A stretch of 46,636 nt of DNA from CANRIN01 sp964493515 (lineage in GTDB: Bacteria > Bacillota > Clostridia > Oscillospirales > JAAYOS01). Positions within the stretch are counted from its first letter, which is position 1. The number at the start of each line of letters is the position of its first letter. The DNA is taken from positions 1 through 46,636 of the forward strand of contig CAZBNJ010000011.1 in the NCBI GenBank assembly GCA_964493515.1. The letters are read 5' to 3'. A program made the translations under genes and the position numbers. Below, piece by piece: positions 1-7,459 of this stretch. The notes below the pieces were generated by a model that did not search any database, was not told where the DNA came from, and saw only the letters and a list, made by a program, of their open reading frames with translations.

Positions 1-39
1 ACCTAAATCTGGCGTGTCTGCCAATTCCACCATACCCGC
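1..39 (-). tRNA. tRNA-Leu(UAG), 5' part only, cut by window edge
   Basis: Read on the minus strand, the first 39 bases give the acceptor 5' strand GCGGGTA, a leucine-type D arm (GGTGGAATTGGCAGACAC) and the start of the anticodon arm, CCAGATTTAGGT. The loop TTTAGGT places anticodon TAG, so this is tRNA-Leu reading CUA/CUN. The long variable arm, T arm and 3' end lie outside the window. Confidence 0.88.
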
Positions 40-99
40 GTATGCGCAGCCGTGCCTTCGCGCGACTGCTCTTGATACTATCACGCCGAGACGGTCTTG

Positions 100-738
100 T
101 CAAGCGTCGCGGGACGATCGGCTTCGGACGAGCCGCAGCGCGCGTTCGTACTTGGACAGCCGCTCGCGCTCGAATCCGTACTCATGGATGAGGTGCTCGA
201 CATACGGCTCCAGTCCGGTCGGTTCGCCAAACAGCAGCTCGACCTCCAGCTCGTGCAGCGGTTCGCGTCGGTCGCCGGCAACGAGGAAGCCCTTGTCCTC
301 GGTGATGTCCACCAACAGTCCGTTATGAAGCTCAACGACCATTCCGTGGCGGACAAACTCGACGCGGCACTGCTCGACCAGCGGCTTTCCGCCGATGATG
401 TCGCGCAGCTCGCCGGGTGCGCCGTCCTCGATGAGCAGCTCGACGCCCTCATTTATGTCGTTTGCGTGGACCTGCCACTCGCCGCGCGCGAACAGTCCGT
501 TGCCCGAGTCCTCGGCATTGGTCTTGAGCGTGGCGACCGTGCTCTTGCCCTCCTGACGCAGCCGCAGCGACCACCGCCGCGCGGTTATATCGCCGTCCGG
601 CGTGTCGTAGTAGTGCGAGACCATCTGCGTCGGCTCAAGCGTGGAGCGAACATGAGGCGACTCCGAATTGTTCGCAAATACGCCTTCGGCGCCGTCGTCG
701 GTCGGAATACGGAGCTTTGCCTCTATCTCAAGCGGCAT
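100..738 (-). CDS. CYTH domain protein (triphosphate tunnel metalloenzyme)
   Basis: The 212-residue protein opens with the CYTH signature ExExK (EIEAK) a few residues after the start. Later charged strands fit a triphosphate tunnel, such as SLRLRQEG, ATLKT, VEFVRHG and ELEVELLFGEP. Members of this family hydrolyse inorganic triphosphate, thiamine triphosphate or make cAMP; the substrate here cannot be told from sequence. The start ATG at 738 is preceded by AAGGAGGG at a good distance; an ATG one codon upstream (741) is an alternative. The gene is divergent from spoIIE and ends about 60 bases before the tRNA-Leu gene on the same strand. Soluble and cytoplasmic by inference, since no signal peptide or membrane segment is visible. 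Confidence 0.82.
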   Translation of the reverse strand: MPLEIEAKLRIPTDDGAEGVFANNSESPHVRSTLEPTQMVSHYYDTPDGDITARRWSLRLRQEGKSTVATLKTNAEDSGNGLFARGEWQVHANDINEGVELLIEDGAPGELRDIIGGKPLVEQCRVEFVRHGMVVELHNGLLVDITEDKGFLVAGDRREPLHELEVELLFGEPTGLEPYVEHLIHEYGFERERLSKYERALRLVRSRSSRDA

Positions 739-780
739 CATAAGCCCTCCTTGCTGCTTCGTTATGCTGTCACTACCGAG

Positions 781-809
781 ATTATACACCGAAAACAGAA
801 AAAATTCCA
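781..809 (-). promoter_or_regulatory. candidate promoter for the CYTH gene
   Basis: On the minus strand TATAAT (781-786) lies 17 bases downstream of a weak -35 TGGAAT (804-809), and about 40 bases upstream of the CYTH start. The -10 is perfect but the -35 is poor. Confidence 0.35.
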
Positions 810-834
810 CTTCTTTTTTAACTTCCTCGCAAGC

Positions 835-867
835 TCGACGAATTTTGCCGCGGACAAGCGATATAAT
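835..867 (+). promoter_or_regulatory. candidate spoIIE promoter with Spo0A-box-like sites
   Basis: TATAAT at 862-867 lies about 50 bases upstream of spoIIE. The -35 at the usual 17-base spacing is poor, but TCGACG lies 21 bases upstream (835-840). It overlaps CGACGAA (836-842), one mismatch from the Spo0A box TGNCGAA, and the reverse motif TTCGTCG is at 888-894. In Bacillus, spoIIE and spoIIG use Spo0A-activated SigA promoters with an overlong spacer. The match here is suggestive only. Confidence 0.35.
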
Positions 868-928
868 CGCGATGTGACGTCAAAAATTTCGTCGTTTGAG
901 ACGGGGAAGTGGTGAAGTTTTGAAGGTG

Positions 929-3157
929 ATGGAAAAGACGGGCGCGAGACGCCTGGACAGGCAAATGGTCGGCAGAGGAATAAGATGCGCGCTGCGGTTC
1001 GCGGCGGGGTTCGTGCTGTCGCAGGGACGCGTATTCGGCGAGGCGACGCCGTTTGGCGTGGCGTTCATCGCGGCGAGCGGAGAGGACGGCGCGGAGGGAC
1101 TGTGCGGCGCGGCGGGAGCGGCGATCGGCACGCTTGTCGCATGGCGGCTCGGCGACGGATTCAAATATCTGGCGGCGTGCATACTTGCGCTGGTCGCTGC
1201 AAAGGCGTTTGCGGGCACGATGCTCGCGGGAACGCGGTTCTTCGGCTCGGCGGTCGCCGCGGGAAGCCTTGCGGTGGTGGGATTTGTGTTTGTGGCGTCG
1301 GACGGCTTCAGGATGAACGCGACGCTTGTCTACATATGTGAAGTCGCGCTGGCGGCGGGATGCGCGCTTATCATACCCTTGGCGCTGGACGGCAAAAAGG
1401 GAGAGCAGACGCCGCGTGAGCGCGGGCTGAGGGCGGCGTCGCGGCTGCTGTTCACCGCGCTGCTGCTGCTCGGACTGTCCGGCGTGCCATTCTTCGCGGG
1501 GATGGCGGTGGGCAGGATAGCCGCGACGGTGCTGGTGCTGTCGGCTGCGGCGAGCGGCGGGATGGGCACGGGCGCCGCGACCGGCGTGGCACTCGGCGCG
1601 GTGTTCGACATCGGCGGAGGCGGCGGGTTCTACGCGACCTGCTACGGCGCGGCGGGACTGCTCGCGGGCATTGCGGGCGGGGGAAGCCGGCTGTACGCGG
1701 CGATAGCGTATGTGCTCGCGGCGGCGGTCACTGCGCTTGCCGACGGCGCACACTTCTCCGCGCTGTACGAGACGTTCGTCGCGTCGGTGTTGTTTGTGCT
1801 GATACCTGCCGACAAGCTCGGCATAGTCGACTTTCTCGCGCCGGAGGAGACCGGCTCGACGGTGGCGGTCGAACGCCGAGAGCTTGCGGCGCGCCATCGG
1901 GCGGTGGGCGAACTGCTCAGCGAGACCGCGCGGTCGCTCGTGCCGAATATGCCATCGCCGCCGTCGCCCGACCGCACGATAGTCCGCACCGCCGCGCGGG
2001 TCTGCCGAGGCTGCGCGCTGCGTGCGGTGTGCTGGGAGCGCGAGCGTGAGGAGACATTTGCCCAGCTGCGGTCGTCGTCGGGAAAGATATCGGCGCGCGG
2101 CGGAGTTGAGGAGGAGGATCTCGCGCCGACCTTCCGCGCGCGATGCCTTCGGTTGGACGAATTCCGCGCGGCTCTGGGCGAGGAGTACCGCGTTTCGCAG
2201 ATGGAGCGCCGCCGTCAAGCTGAGGACATACGCAGGAGAAGGGGTGTCGCGGCGAGGATGTCCGACGCCGCCGGATACTTTGCGGACACGGCGGACGAGG
2301 TGGCGCAGGGGCTTGATTTTGACGGAGAGACGCAGCGGCTCGCGCGCAGGGCGCTGCGGTCGGAAAACTGCGCGGCGGAGCTGTCGGCATACCGACTGCC
2401 TAACGGACGGCGGTGCGTCGAGGTGTTCACGGCGCGGCTGTCCTCCGGCGTGCGCGACGCGGTGGGACGGGCGCTGGGCTGCGAGCTGTGCGAGGGACGC
2501 GCGACCGAGGACGGGCACATCCTGCTGTATGAGCGCGGTCGGTTCGACGTGACCGCCGCAGCCGCCACCCGACGCAAGCGCGGTTCGGCGAAGAACGGCG
2601 ACTGCGGCAGCTATTTTGCCGTGCCGCGCGGTCGGTTTGCCTGCGCGCTCGCCGACGGCATGGGCTCGGGCGAGGAGGCGGCGGACGAGTCGATGCAGGC
2701 GGTGCGCACGGCGGAGAGCCTTCTCAGCGCCGGATTTGACGCCGCGCACGCCGCAGAGGCGGTGATGGACCTTGCCGCAGAGCGGGAGAGCGCGTCCTTC
2801 TCGACGCTCGACCTGTTGGTGGTGGACGACTGGACGGCAAAGGGCGAGCTTGTGAAGCTAGGCGCGGCGCCAACCTATGTCCGCGTCGACGGCAGGGTGG
2901 TCAAGGCAAACGGAGCCGAGTCCTGCGCGATAGACGACGCGCGACCGAAGCGCGTGTTGATAAATCTCGCCGACTGCGACCGCGTGGTGCTGGTGACCGA
3001 CGGCGTGGCGGACGAGGAGGACGGCTGGCTCCGCGAGCTGATAGCGCGGTCGGATGGCAGCGCCGAGGAGCTTGCGCGCGCGATAGTTGCCGATGCCGCG
3101 CGCCGCACCGGCGAGACCGACGACATGACCGCGGTCGTGTTTGCGCTTGAGAGATAG
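929..3157 (+). CDS. spoIIE: Stage II sporulation protein E (SpoIIE), PP2C-type serine phosphatase
   Basis: SpoIIE dephosphorylates the anti-anti-sigma factor SpoIIAA and so activates SigF in the forespore; it also acts at the polar septum with FtsZ. The protein (about 742 residues) has a hydrophobic N-terminal half with many Ala/Gly-rich membrane segments (to about residue 300). A charged central region follows (about 310-540). The C-terminal PP2C domain shows the metal-binding motifs ALADGMGSG (about 573), VLVTDGVADEE (about 687) and ETDDMTAVV (about 730). The start is uncertain: ATG 929, GTG 926 and TTG 920 are in frame within three codons. Weak GGTGAAG at 911-917 is the only nearby ribosome site and best suits TTG 920. 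It is followed by a small membrane-anchored gene read the same way. Identification is firm from domain order and length. Confidence 0.93.
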   Translation: MEKTGARRLDRQMVGRGIRCALRFAAGFVLSQGRVFGEATPFGVAFIAASGEDGAEGLCGAAGAAIGTLVAWRLGDGFKYLAACILALVAAKAFAGTMLAGTRFFGSAVAAGSLAVVGFVFVASDGFRMNATLVYICEVALAAGCALIIPLALDGKKGEQTPRERGLRAASRLLFTALLLLGLSGVPFFAGMAVGRIAATVLVLSAAASGGMGTGAATGVALGAVFDIGGGGGFYATCYGAAGLLAGIAGGGSRLYAAIAYVLAAAVTALADGAHFSALYETFVASVLFVLIPADKLGIVDFLAPEETGSTVAVERRELAARHRAVGELLSETARSLVPNMPSPPSPDRTIVRTAARVCRGCALRAVCWEREREETFAQLRSSSGKISARGGVEEEDLAPTFRARCLRLDEFRAALGEEYRVSQMERRRQAEDIRRRRGVAARMSDAAGYFADTADEVAQGLDFDGETQRLARRALRSENCAAELSAYRLPNGRRCVEVFTARLSSGVRDAVGRALGCELCEGRATEDGHILLYERGRFDVTAAAATRRKRGSAKNGDCGSYFAVPRGRFACALADGMGSGEEAADESMQAVRTAESLLSAGFDAAHAAEAVMDLAAERESASFSTLDLLVVDDWTAKGELVKLGAAPTYVRVDGRVVKANGAESCAIDDARPKRVLINLADCDRVVLVTDGVADEEDGWLRELIARSDGSAEELARAIVADAARRTGETDDMTAVVFALER

Positions 3158-3224
3158 GCTTCCACTTTCGGTATAAAATCCCTCCGTGAAGGGTAGCATA
3201 ACGCTATGGAAGGGGGGACGCGCG

Positions 3225-3479
3225 GTGGTAAAGGGCGTTTCGCGGCGGGTGGTGGTCGTCCGACCGCAGAAGGGCGATATGTTTGAGCAGGCAATATTCA
3301 TCGTGCGCGACGGTCCGAGTGAGGGACGTTCCGCGGAGGACATACTGCGCGAGGCGTGCAGCATCGCCGGATCGAACGGACGCAAAAGTCGGATACGGCT
3401 GCTGCCGGCGGTGATAAGCGCAGCCGTCGGCGCGGCGAGCGTGGGCATCGCGTGGCTTATCACGGCTTTTATATTCTAA
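3225..3479 (+). CDS. small conserved-type protein with C-terminal membrane anchor
   Basis: An 84-residue protein begins at GTG 3225, a few bases after the strong site AAGGGGGGA. The N-terminal part is soluble (VVVVRPQKGD, FEQAIFIVRDG, DILREACSIAG). The last 25 or so residues form one hydrophobic helix (LPAVISAAVGAAS to ITAFIF), so it is probably tail-anchored. It lies directly downstream of spoIIE, 67 bases away, and ends at a shared terminator. I do not recognise a named family and infer no function beyond a possible sporulation or envelope link from its position. Confidence 0.62.
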   Translation: MVKGVSRRVVVVRPQKGDMFEQAIFIVRDGPSEGRSAEDILREACSIAGSNGRKSRIRLLPAVISAAVGAASVGIAWLITAFIF

Positions 3480-3511
3480 AAAAGAGCCTCCCGTGTCGGG
3501 AGACTCTTTTT
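3479..3511. terminator. bidirectional Rho-independent terminator
   Basis: AAAAAGAG-C-CTCCCG, loop TGT, CGGGAG-A-CTCTTTTT forms a long stem flanked by A and T runs. It can end the spoIIE-side transcript on the plus strand and the DHHW/MBOAT transcript on the minus strand. Confidence 0.9.
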
Positions 3512-3521
3512 GCTTGCTCTC

Positions 3522-4982
3522 TTACTCCACCAGATCGCGGAGCTGCTTGATATAGGTCGTGTTCGCCATCGGGAAGGGGTTGTCGATGATTATGATGTCG
3601 TCGATCGGGTTTTCCTCGATGAAGCTGACCAGATCGCCGGACGGCGTGCCGCTGCCGTTGAACTTGCGCGGGTCGACGACATACACCGTCTCGTAGTGAT
3701 TGACGAGATAGGGCACGAACGCGTTGCCGTAGCTCTCCTTGAGCACGAGCACCGACTTGCCGTTACCGACGTCGGTGGACACCTTTATCAGCGGCTGGTC
3801 ACCGGACATGAACGCCATGTACTTGTTGCCTATACCCTTGACGGTGGAGCTTATCACATAGCCGTTCCAGGCGGTGGATTCGTTCATCTTGAGGTCGGAG
3901 TAGATGCGGGTGGTGAAGTCGCGTATCGGCCGCCAGAAATGCACCTTGTCCGGGTTCTGCTTTATCACCGACGACTGCGGATAGTTCGCCGACCAGTTGT
4001 ACAGCGTGCCGAGGAAGTCGCCGTCCACCTCGCCCGCCTCCAGCTCGTCCAGCTCATACGGCGTCTCGCCGATGGCGTCCATCACCGCGCGATAGGCGTA
4101 GTAGGCGCCGAGCTGTGTCCAGTGGTGGTCGCTGCGGAAGTAGATGTATTCGTCGGTGTGCGGACGCAGCGCGTCGTAGCCGTTTATCGCGACGACGTTC
4201 TCGTTCAGATGCTCCTGCATATCCGCGATCGCCGCCTGCTGGTCGAGATTGCCGGTGCGGTACTGCTCGGGCGCGTAGAAGCCTCCGGCGTTCGGCACGA
4301 CGATGTTTATCACGCGCGAATCGGTGAAGGTGTCGGCGTAGAGATTGACCGCCGCCGCGTACTTCTCGGTTATGCTTGGGGAGTTCGAGTATATCTCCAT
4401 CGCGCGTCCGCCGGCGATGATTATGCCCTGCGAAGTCTTGACGGCAAGCTCGTTGTTGTCAAGCTCGGGAAGCTGCTCAGGGGTGGGCGTCGGGGTGGGC
4501 GACGGCTCGACACTTGGCTCCGCGCTCGGCTCCACGCTGGGGGCCACACTCGGAACGGTCGTGGTCGGCGCGGCGCTCGGTTCGTCGGACGGCGGCGGGG
4601 TCACTCCCTCGCCGGTGTCGCCCGAGTGGTCGATGCCGGGTATGACGAGTATGACGTCGTTGTTGTTCGGATCCTCGTCGCTTCCGCCCGGAGCGAAGTA
4701 GTACAGCCGATTCAGCTCGCGGTTCTTGGCAAGCAGACTCTCGCGGCGGGGGAAGGTGTCGGCGTAGTAGGTGTCAAACGCGCGCTGCCAGGTGCCGTCG
4801 AACCAGCTCGCGGCGGTCAGCGGAGGGGGCGACTGAAAATCGCGCTTTTCGGTCTCGCTGCCGGTCGGGTCGCGGTCGACAAGGCTCCATATCCCGAACA
4901 CGACGAGCGGGATGACGAAAGCGGCAATGACCACATAGAACCAGCCGTTGCGAGCGCGGCCGTCATAAGAATGTTTTCCCAT
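3522..4982 (-). CDS. DHHW-family (AlgX/AlgJ-like) SGNH-type protein, membrane anchored
   Basis: A 486-residue protein with a short basic N-terminus, one membrane helix (about residues 12-35) and a large extracytoplasmic part. The DHHW family motif appears as YFRSDHHWTQLGAYYAYRA. A later KESYGNAFVPYL segment fits the C-terminal part of the hydrolase fold. Between roughly residues 125 and 170 there is a Pro/Ser/Thr/Glu-rich low-complexity linker made of repeated PSVEPSAEP and PTPTPTPE units. Relatives work with MBOAT acyltransferases to O-acetylate exported polysaccharides, and the MBOAT gene is 18 bases upstream on the same strand. Start ATG 4982 follows GGAGG at five bases; an in-frame start four codons upstream lacks such a site. 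The polymer modified is unknown. Confidence 0.85.
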   Translation of the reverse strand: MGKHSYDGRARNGWFYVVIAAFVIPLVVFGIWSLVDRDPTGSETEKRDFQSPPPLTAASWFDGTWQRAFDTYYADTFPRRESLLAKNRELNRLYYFAPGGSDEDPNNNDVILVIPGIDHSGDTGEGVTPPPSDEPSAAPTTTVPSVAPSVEPSAEPSVEPSPTPTPTPEQLPELDNNELAVKTSQGIIIAGGRAMEIYSNSPSITEKYAAAVNLYADTFTDSRVINIVVPNAGGFYAPEQYRTGNLDQQAAIADMQEHLNENVVAINGYDALRPHTDEYIYFRSDHHWTQLGAYYAYRAVMDAIGETPYELDELEAGEVDGDFLGTLYNWSANYPQSSVIKQNPDKVHFWRPIRDFTTRIYSDLKMNESTAWNGYVISSTVKGIGNKYMAFMSGDQPLIKVSTDVGNGKSVLVLKESYGNAFVPYLVNHYETVYVVDPRKFNGSGTPSGDLVSFIEENPIDDIIIIDNPFPMANTTYIKQLRDLVE

Positions 4983-5000
4983 GTTATCCTCCAAAACGCG

Positions 5001-6419
5001 TTAGAATCTGAAGTAAAGGAACGGATTGTAGCTCGAACCCGCAAGCGAGATTACGCAGAGCAGCAGCATTGCGGCGTTGTAGGCGACAGCGGGTATCGCG
5101 AGCGCCGGCGGCGGTATGACCCCGCGGTCGCTCATGCCGACGAGCACCTTGCCGAAATAGCCGAGCAGCGGTGTTGCGCCGATGAAGCAGATGATGAGCA
5201 ACGGCAGGTTTTGGACGAGCGACAGCTTTGCCTCGTCGTTTATCAGTCCGCCCGCGCCGAACATCCTTTGCAGGCAGCCGATACCGCTCTGCAGGTCGGT
5301 GTAGTAGAAGAACACCCAGCCGACGAGCACCAGGAAGAAGGTCCCCACAAGCCGTATCGGCGAGGGTATCTTCTCCAGCCTTTCAAGTCCGATGAGCTTC
5401 TCCGCCGCGAGGAACAGGAAGAACCACAGTCCCCACAGCACGAAGTTCCAGCTTGCGCCGTGCCAGAAGCCGGTCAGCGCCCAGACGATGAGCATATTCA
5501 GAAGCTGGCGGGGAAGCCCCTTGCGATTGCCGCCGAGCGGGAAGTAGACATAGTCGCGGAAGAAGGCGCCGAGCGTCATGTGCCACCGCCGCCAAAACTC
5601 GGTTATCGACTTTGAGATGTACGGATAGTCAAAGTTTTCGGCGTACCTGAAGCCGAATATGCGGCCGAGGCCGATAGCCATGTCCGAGTAGCCGGAGAAG
5701 TCGAAGTATATCTGGAACGCGTAGAGCAGGATGCCGAGCCACGCGCTCACCACCGTGCCGCCGGTTATGCCTCCGTCGAGCAGGGAGGTCGCCGCCGCGC
5801 CCGCATAGTTTGCTATCAGCACCTTTTTGCCGAGTCCGCACATAAAGCGGGTCGCGCCGAGGACAAAGCCGCGCGGCGTGGTGCTGCGATCGCTCAGCTG
5901 CGGCTCGACCTCCGCGTAGCGCACAATAGGTCCGGCGATGAGCTGCGGGAAGAGGGACACGAACAGCAGGAACCGTCCGAACGACTTCTGCACCTCCACC
6001 TTGCCGCGATAGACGTCGATGGAGTAGCTCATCGTCTGGAACGTATAGAAAGATATGCCTATCGGCAGAGTCAGCGAGCTTGTCGGTATCGCAAGCCCGA
6101 ACAGCGAGTTCAGGTTGCCGATGAAGAAATTCAGATATTTGAAGGCGGCGAGCATCCCGAGGTTTATCACCACCGATAGCACCATGCAGACCTTCGCGGG
6201 AGTTTTTCCGCGATATTTGTCTATGACGCGGCCGTTGCAGTAGTCGACCGCCGCGCTGATAAGCAGCAGCACGACCCATATCGGCTCACCCCAGGCATAG
6301 AACACGAGCGACATCACGGTCAGCACGATGTTCTTCAGCCGCATCCCGGGCAGTACAAAATACAGTCCCAGCGCTATCGGCAGGAACAAAAACAGAAACG
6401 TAAAACTCGAAAAGACCAC
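5001..6419 (-). CDS. MBOAT-family membrane O-acyltransferase (AlgI/DltB-like)
   Basis: A 472-residue polytopic membrane protein. It carries the MBOAT motif with the invariant histidine, LTGFWHGASWNFVLWG. The conserved upstream blocks LPIGISFYTFQTMSYSIDVYRG, PQLIAGPIVRY and FDFSGYSDMAIGLGR are also present, as is SITEFWRRWHMTLGAFFRDYVY. AlgI-type members pass an acyl group (usually acetyl) across the membrane to a partner that modifies an exported polymer. The downstream DHHW protein is the likely partner. Start is GTG 6419, preceded by GAGGAGTTAGGGGAAAA. It is first in a two-gene minus-strand operon divergent from the S10 operon. The motif and length make the family certain; the substrate is unknown. 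Confidence 0.9.
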   Translation of the reverse strand: MVFSSFTFLFLFLPIALGLYFVLPGMRLKNIVLTVMSLVFYAWGEPIWVVLLLISAAVDYCNGRVIDKYRGKTPAKVCMVLSVVINLGMLAAFKYLNFFIGNLNSLFGLAIPTSSLTLPIGISFYTFQTMSYSIDVYRGKVEVQKSFGRFLLFVSLFPQLIAGPIVRYAEVEPQLSDRSTTPRGFVLGATRFMCGLGKKVLIANYAGAAATSLLDGGITGGTVVSAWLGILLYAFQIYFDFSGYSDMAIGLGRIFGFRYAENFDYPYISKSITEFWRRWHMTLGAFFRDYVYFPLGGNRKGLPRQLLNMLIVWALTGFWHGASWNFVLWGLWFFLFLAAEKLIGLERLEKIPSPIRLVGTFFLVLVGWVFFYYTDLQSGIGCLQRMFGAGGLINDEAKLSLVQNLPLLIICFIGATPLLGYFGKVLVGMSDRGVIPPPALAIPAVAYNAAMLLLCVISLAGSSYNPFLYFRF

Positions 6420-6502
6420 TTTTCCCCTAACTCCTCAACTTTTCAATCTGGAACGCGATACACTTGCAATCTGTGAAAATACATTATATAATACACAAGC
6501 AG

Positions 6503-6530
6503 ATTATATTCTACCACCAATGGTATACAA
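6503..6530 (-). promoter_or_regulatory. candidate promoter for the MBOAT-DHHW operon
   Basis: On the minus strand TTGTAT (6525-6530), a 16-base spacer and TATAAT (6503-6508) lie about 85 bases upstream of the MBOAT start. A second TATAAT-like site nearer the gene has no good -35. Confidence 0.42.
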
Positions 6531-6572
6531 AAGCAAGAGTGAAAAATTTTCAAAAAAAGAGCAAATTCTCCC

Positions 6573-6601
6573 TTGACACGCCCGGAAGGGTGTGCTATAC
6601 T
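6573..6601 (+). promoter_or_regulatory. promoter of the S10 ribosomal superoperon
   Basis: TTGACA (6573-6578), exactly 17 bases, then TATACT (6596-6601): a near-consensus SigA promoter. The spacer contains a dyad, CACGCCC-GGAA-GGGTGTG (6577-6594). The -10 region GGGTGTGCTAT is repeated almost exactly downstream as GGGCGTGCTAT at about 6618. No other good promoter is visible before rpsJ, so most expression of the following genes probably starts here. Confidence 0.82.
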
Positions 6602-6899
6602 GTTTAAGCGCGTCAAAGGGCGTGCTATGCGATGAAGCGGGAGATTGCCGCAAAAACCGATACTTCGGCGGTGTCGTCGAAAATCGGCGGGCGGGTCACT
6701 TTCGTGGAGTATGTCCGATAATCGGGCGGAGCGGAGATGTGGCTATGCTGCGTTGTCGGCTCACCGGGCCGGCTTTATTTATGGCTCGAAGTTGAAACGC
6801 GCGGCAAAGTGTACAGATTCTCGCATCCGAATGCGGACATGGTTTGTGCATATCGCCAGACCGAACAAAACATTCTGCATTTATGGAGGAAAGACAGTA
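6602..6899 (+). promoter_or_regulatory. long 5' leader of the S10 operon with candidate attenuator
   Basis: Nearly 300 bases between promoter and rpsJ contain no convincing gene. At 6755-6780 GTCGGC, a 7-base loop and GCCGGC (one G-U pair) are followed by TTTATTTAT. That resembles an intrinsic terminator inside the leader. In E. coli the S10 leader is controlled by L4 through attenuation and translation. Whether this leader uses L4 or another signal is inference. The ribosome site GGAGGAAAG of rpsJ closes the region. Confidence 0.5.
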
Positions 6900-7208
6900 A
6901 TGGCAAAGGAACTCATTCGTATCAGGCTCAAGGCCTACGACCATCAGCTCATCGACCAGGCGGCGGAGCGCATCATCGAGACCGCGACCCGCACCGGCGC
7001 GCGCGTAAGCGGCCCGGTACCGCTGCCCACCAAGACCGAGATAATCACGATACTGCGCTCGCCGCACGTCAACAAGGACAGCCGCGAGCAGTTTGAGCGC
7101 CGCACCCACAAGCGTCTCATCGACATACTCAATCCGTCGCAGAAGACGCTCGAGGCGCTGACCTCGCTGGAGCTTCCGGCGGGCGTCGCGATAGAGATTA
7201 AGCTGTAA
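6900..7208 (+). CDS. rpsJ: 30S ribosomal protein S10
   Basis: The 102-residue protein starts MAKELIRIRLKAYDHQLIDQ and contains the S10 block GPVPLPTKTEIITILRSPHVNK, split here only by reading. It is part of the 30S head and, as NusE in other bacteria, also joins antitermination complexes. ATG 6900 follows GGAGGAAAGACAGTA. A longer in-frame extension upstream lacks a ribosome site and lies within the leader. It is the first gene of the superoperon but is set apart from rplC by an unusually long 251-base spacer. Confidence 0.97.
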   Translation: MAKELIRIRLKAYDHQLIDQAAERIIETATRTGARVSGPVPLPTKTEIITILRSPHVNKDSREQFERRTHKRLIDILNPSQKTLEALTSLELPAGVAIEIKL

Positions 7209-7459
7209 GCGAAGCGTGAGCGTAGTCGCGTAGGCGGATTAACGCCAAACAGGCTAACGCCACGAGGAGGCAAGCCCCGCTTGCCCCACAGGGGATTGTC
7301 GGTAAGCGTTAAGACGCCGTAACGCGACCAACGCGAACGTGACAATGAAGCCCCGCAAATTTGTTTGTCCCTTGCCCGGATTCTTGCGGTTCGGGCGGGT
7401 CAAGTTGGCGGATATAGGGTCCGTCAACCAATAACCTTTTATATAGGAGGAAAGTTCGA
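7209..7459 (+). promoter_or_regulatory. structured spacer between rpsJ and rplC, candidate RNA element
   Basis: No gene is visible in these 251 bases. Several hairpins can be drawn directly. GCAAG-CCCCG-CTTGC is near 7270. ATTGTC (7295-7300) pairs with GACAAT (7341-7346), enclosing GCGTTA (7306-7311) with TAACGC (7320-7325). CCGCAA (7353-7358) pairs with TTGCGG (7384-7389). GTTGGCGGA (7404-7412) pairs with TCCGTCAAC (7420-7428). The last ends about 18 bases before the rplC ribosome site, AGGAGG. Other junctions in the operon are 10-20 bases, so this is a likely regulatory or processing element. Confidence 0.55.

Noticed and set aside
818..2749. Long minus-strand open frame antisense to spoIIE
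   Set aside because: Arg/His-rich shadow translation with no recognisable domains; spoIIE on the plus strand is certain.
3510..5615. Very long plus-strand open frame antisense to the DHHW and MBOAT genes
   Set aside because: No ribosome site, composition of a shadow frame, and the minus-strand proteins have clear family motifs. GC-rich DNA produces such frames.
6645..6899. Open frame extending rpsJ upstream through the leader
   Set aside because: No ribosome site, and S10 starts normally at 6900 behind GGAGGAAAG.
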